This document shows positions 59,640 through 64,000 of a DNA stretch of 64,000 nucleotides, piece by piece. This DNA is from Apostichopus japonicus (Eukaryota; Echinodermata; Holothuroidea; Aspidochirotida; Stichopodidae): NCBI RefSeq assembly GCF_037975245.1, contig NC_092568.1, forward strand, positions 26,656,501 through 26,720,500. Reading direction: 5' to 3'. The notes below the pieces were generated by a model. It searched no databases, was not told the DNA's origin, and saw nothing but the letters and a program-made list of their open reading frames with translations. The position numbers and the translations under genes are program-made. How positions within the stretch are numbered: the first letter of the stretch is position 1; each line of letters starts with the position of its first letter.

Positions 59640-61640
59640 AAGGCTAGCCCTTCAATTGGCTAAGGCCTATGCACGAAGGACAGACAGGCCTCTAGGCTAG
59701 CCTAGCCTACAAGCAACTAATGGGAGCCTAACATTAGGCCCTTAGTAAGTTAGTAGGCTTATGATGGCTAGGCTAGGCTTAACTTCAGGCTGGCCTAGCA
59801 ATAGTATAGCTATATAATGTAACTATGGTGGGAACTGTCACCTGATCGTCAGTTCAATTAGGATCATTGGTTATATACAGTAAGTAATGCACTGGTGCTT
59901 ATTTACATGTCTATTAATTAACAACCCCCCAACACATGAAAGTAGTAATTATCCCATCCTTTCATAGAATTAATTATACAACTAATTTGCAGCATAAATA
60001 ACAGAATGTACCATCTTACATCTTAATTGGGTTTTTTTTGGGGGGGGGGGGAGGACCCAAAGAAATGGAGATCTCCATTTCTGTGGGAACACTCCATGAC
60101 CATCTACACTGGAGTCAGCTTCAACAACTTGACAATTACCCCTCCAGAGTGTTTACAAGTAATAATGACAATTTTATTTCAATTTTGAGAGGTTCTCTCC
60201 TTGGTCTTGTACACAATATGTGATTCTTAGACACAAATACTTTCCTCTATGGCTTAATCAGTCTCTCTGTTCACTGATAGTAATCAGGTGAAAAGCAAGC
60301 ACACCATGCTTATTCAACTGATGATGGATAATTAGTCAAAACCGATAAGTATTGGCCCAGCTACCCTAAACTAGTTGGCTAAGGTGGGTGTTGTTAACGT
60401 TAGATTGGAATAGGCTGAACTGATAGAAGCTGGTTTTAACTTCACAATTTTGGAGTAAGATTGGACATAGCTTAACATCAGGCCTACCGTTAGGCCTACC
60501 AAATACCACTTACTGTTACAAGTATAGTCAGTATTGCGAAGTTCGCCATACTGCGAAGTTCGGGCACCCTAAGAAATACACGATTTTCACAATGAAAACC
60601 TACAGGAAGAGCCAAATTTCACCAAAAAGTACGAAGCTACAGTTATTTTCTCTCCAAAATGACCCGTGTGCAAGAAATTACTTACATATTTGTCAATAAA
60701 ATGACGAAGATCTATGAAGTCTAATTATAATTACTGAAAGAGCAACAGCGCCACCAATTTTTACCAGCGCCACACTGTAGGTTGCGTGACCGAAATTCGC
60801 AATACTCGAGCAAAGAATACCAGTTCCACAATCACGAAGAATCTTCTTGGAATACAACGTGAAAACAGTTTGCAGGAAAGAAAATTTGGCCGTGTATCGT
60901 ACTATAACAAAATTCTCCCACCATATGAAGTATATTTTCTGGTGATTTAGACCAGAAGATTTAGTTTTGGGGTGTTTTAAGTCTTAAGTGGGCGAACTTC
61001 GAAGTCACCATCCTTGTAGTAGTGAGTACGGTAGAATATGGTAATTGTGCGTTTTCCCTAATTTCACACATGTGTTGAAGTTTGCTGTATAATTCCACTA
61101 AATAACTGAATTATAACAAATAATGCGAATTAAGGGACAAGTATAATTGATGTAGGCCTATTCTACCATACCAGGCTAGTTAGGGCCCAGCCATAACGAT
61201 ATTAACATTACTTTAGTCCTTTCTTACTTAGGCTAGTCTATTGTCTTTTCGTGGTTCTAACATCATATGCCAAACCATAACAGGCTAAGGAATCACAACT
61301 TTGCAAGTACTATCTTAACTAGTCAGGCTTCAGTGCACTAGGAGAAGGACTAGGAGGAAGTTAGGCGCAAATGTAGTTATTAATGAGTGTTGTTAGGCCT
61401 ACTGTACAGTGCATACCTACAGTGTTAATATTATGGCCTAACGGAGATCTTTGGCTTTAGAGCTCACATTTCCCCTCGTTTTCACGTAATTAAAGCAAAT
61501 CGGAAACTAATATATGAAAGGCTTGTATCTATTATTTTCAACAGTGTCATAAAAAAAAACTTCTTGTACAACTCAGTTGCTTTTCACTCACATTATCGGT
61601 AAATCCTCCTCTGAAGTGTTGCTAGCTTAGGCTGAGTGTT
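59640..61640. repeat. TAGGCCTA / GGCTAGCCTAG-rich segment
   Basis: Short palindromic words (TAGGCCTA, GCTAGGCTAGG, TAGCCTAGCC) cluster here, e.g. 59643-59800, 60478-60506, 61153-61180 and 61394-61404, and are rare in the rest of the window. No coding. A poly-G run (60041-60051) lies inside. Confidence 0.5.
60528..61010. repeat. Candidate foldback with GCGAAGTTCGCC ends
   Basis: ATTGCGAAGTTCGCC at 60533, repeated nearby as ACTGCGAAGTTCGGG, has an inverted counterpart GGGCGAACTTCGAAG at about 60990. The inverted match is 11-12 bp and the interior about 440 bp. No target duplication is evident, so MITE status is uncertain. Confidence 0.35.
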
Positions 61641-62800
61641 AGGCTCCCTCTCTCGTATCAAAATGTACATATATGTAGAGAGTGCAGTGGTACGGTGAAC
61701 CAAACAAGCTTCGATACCAAGTTCAAAGGTCAAAGGTAGTCATGGTTTTTGAGCTTTCATCTCTTACCCCCTCATGTAGTTATAACTGTTTATGTAGACA
61801 GCCCGGTATACAAATAGGTGCGAAATATAAATGTTTCTCGATTAGTAGTTTAGTTCAGTTTAATTCAAATTGAAACAGATTTGGCAATTGCATTCATCTC
61901 CAAAGGGTACATATAAAAACTTTTATCTTTACACAGTTGTAACAGCTTTTGGAACCATGAAAGTTTTCCCATCCGCGGATCATCACATGCATGGGAATGT
62001 AGTAAAGAAACACATCCGACTGCATTGTCGAATAGATCTACTGGCTCTTTACTTCTTCTCCGGAGTTAATAACTAGCATGGCAACATGAGAGACGCTAAA
62101 TGTCTCCACAAAGTCCATTTCTTATGATGTTCAAATATTTAGTAATTTATATTGAAAGTGATTCATTGCAATATCTTTAATAGTTGTGTACCGCTTCAGG
62201 GAAATCGGGCCCACGGGGACTGACTGATTTGTTCATCTGGCTTCGCCTACTTGTCTGCAACTTTCGTTTCTGGGGAGGCCCCCTGTACACGTCTTGATGA
62301 AGTAATTCCGGATGGGCAGACTACAATCACGCAACTACACCTGCCCAATAACTCTCTCCACCCAGTGCCACTTAGCCTGACATTTCCCAGAACCAGTACA
62401 ATTCCCCAAAATTGAAACGAAATAAAGCGATTGGATGGTTGCTTTGCAGGCAGCTATCTAACTGGTGCATGGTTTGAACAGAACCCTACACCTGCTCACT
62501 CTACGTTTCAGTCCAATTAGACTGGAACTTATAGGTCTTGCATGAGTGCGGTACTTGGTTGTCAGTGAACATCACTAAGACGTCACTACTACCTTGCGCG
62601 CTCGAGTATTCACCCTAAGTCTCTATATTGTCGCTTTAAGAAGCTTCTGGTGCATGCTTTCATGCCTCCCTTCACACCAACATTTTCAAGTCAATATTTG
62701 TGATTGTGTTAGACTAGCTTATCCAGATTTTGCGGTAAACGCACGTTACCGTAGTAACATATAGAGTTGCAGACCCTACCAAAGTTGCTTGGGAATACTA

Positions 62801-63462
62801 AACAATTATTGGGGTGTTACTAAAACGAATGACAATTGCGTTACACATAACGAATGACAATATGTTGTACACACTAAAAAATTGCGTTGACTAAAACGAA
62901 TGACAGTAATGACAGCACAGACATTTGCTTCAACCGGATATCACAGTTCAGACTTCGTGGGTATCTAGATCTAGTACGGACAAGATAAAAACGCACCTTA
63001 TAGCCTAGCGAAATTGTAAGTCTGATTTTAAAAAGTAAATTTAACGTCATTTTTCCGATATTATTGTTAGAAACTAACAATACTATAATCTTGAAACGGC
63101 TTCAGTTATCTTTCTATATAAATCTACAGAGGTAAAAAGCACAGCACTCAAGCGCATTCTCACACAAAAACTTTCCCTGTGGTTTCTATCCGTAAATTAC
63201 ACCAAAACCCTACAACCACGTAACATGCGTTTTTCCTCAAATCATTTTTGCGCAGAAAACCAATAACCGCATTTACTCCACTCCGTTAATCATTCTATCT
63301 CTTCTCAACACTGTCCTTCGTTGTCATTCGTTGTCATTCGCTGTCATTCGCTGTCATTCGCTGTCATTCGCTGTCATTCGCAAATGAAAATTAACCCTGT
63401 ACAAAGTCAATTGTCATTCGGTCATTCGCTGTCATTCGTTTTAGTTTGTCCCCAATTATTGT
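62801..63462. mobile_element. Candidate MITE with CGAATGACAG subterminal repeats
   Basis: The left end ACAATTATTGGGG ... ACTAAAACGAATGACA and the right end (reverse complement) ACAATAATTGGGG ... ACTAAAACGAATGACA form an imperfect ~33 bp inverted repeat. The word CGAATGACA occurs three times inside the left end and, inverted as TGTCATTCG, as a tandem array at 63320-63380 and again at 63414-63440. No transposase and no clear target duplication, so the superfamily is not assigned. Confidence 0.55.
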
Positions 63463-64000
63463 ATGCATATACTTATATGCAAAGATACTGTAGCTCCAGC
63501 GCATCGCTCCCTCCCAGATGTGGATGCATGAGAATATGTGGCCCTGGCATCGTTCAAACCGAGGTTCCATAAAGGTGGGTTCAAGTGGGTTCAAGTGTAC
63601 ACCCTACCCCAGGGATCCGCTCCTGCCTCATTATGTTGGTTGTGTGCTCGCAACTTCGGAATTGCTTATCGGGGTATACATACATGCACGCAGAGTATTA
63701 GCAAACACGTTTGCGATAGGGTAATACCGTAAATAAATGTTATGGGTCTTTGCGAAGCCGACATGCACTGTGAAACGAAACCAAATTGTTTATAGATACT
63801 TCAGGTACAAACCTTGTTCGTAGGCTAAACAAGGAATGACGCAAGTTGCTTAGAGTTTAGAATTACAACCTTATAGAATTTCAACTTTGCTTTCTGGCCG
63901 TGGGTATGCCATCCATGTATCAACAAAGTCAGTTTCATTAGTGCCAGTTTTCTCTTATGGCATCAGCAGCATCCGTTGTGTATGGAAATATGGGTCGAGT
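63463..64000. other. Right edge with no recognised feature
   Basis: Non-coding sequence with a small direct duplication (GGGTTCAAGTGGGTTCAAGTG, near 63579). No exon, RNA or repeat family recognised. Confidence 0.5.

Overview
The window is animal genomic DNA: AT-rich, intron-dominated and full of tandem and interspersed repeats. The clearest host gene is a B56 (B') regulatory subunit of protein phosphatase 2A, closest to the epsilon type (PPP2R5E), on the minus strand. Six internal coding exons can be placed to the base with in-phase splice sites: 42838-43012 (33 nt of 5'UTR plus codons 1-47), 22142-22338, 9483-9584, 8556-8648, 3674-3804 and 1484-1543. They encode about 241 residues, roughly the N-terminal half of the usual protein. 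The rest lies off the left edge, and the transcription start of the long form lies to the right of 43012. The protein looks invertebrate. A DIRS retrotransposon and TAGGCCTA-rich DNA suggest a marine invertebrate, perhaps an echinoderm, but the species is inference.

Layout from left to right. A ~114 bp satellite (1-1100) lies in intron 6. Exons 6 to 3 follow (1484-9584), and intron 5 uses a GC donor. Intron 2 (9585-22141) holds a 21-22 bp minisatellite and three relic DIRS-type ends. Exon 2 (22142-22338) continues upstream without a stop into an in-frame 41-codon leader, with a TATA box 47 bp before its ATG, so it is a likely alternative promoter and first exon. Intron 1 (22339-42837) carries the main feature, a structurally complete 6.85 kb DIRS1-like tyrosine-recombinase retrotransposon at 24510-31361. 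It has Gag, reverse transcriptase/RNase H/MT-like and tyrosine recombinase reading frames, ~0.6 kb inverted terminal repeats (ITRs) that look almost identical, and an internal complementary region (ICR) made of the two outer ends joined. It sits inside a 65 bp satellite unit that it splits 60+5 with no target duplication. To its right the same satellite runs as a 195 bp three-unit higher-order repeat. Further right in intron 1 are two more minisatellites, a 517 bp non-autonomous DIRS derivative and a perfect 16 bp hairpin.

The region upstream of the coding exons (43013-64000) contains no gene I recognise. It holds a non-autonomous hAT element with an 8 bp target duplication, an 11 bp minisatellite next to a tRNA-derived SINE, a CpG-enriched stretch with a TATA box on the gene's strand near 50.7 kb, a decayed zinc-finger-like coding fragment near 59 kb, a TAGGCCTA-rich zone (58.8-61.6 kb) and a foldback with CGAATGACAG repeats (62.8-63.5 kb).

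B56 directs PP2A to its substrates. The DIRS element is an independent parasite whose proteins would act on each other. The point of contact is that DIRS ends, in the main element and in relics, carry an exact CAG/GTAAG splice-donor match, in several places on the transcribed strand of the host gene. All homology calls are from memory of the families. No database search was run.
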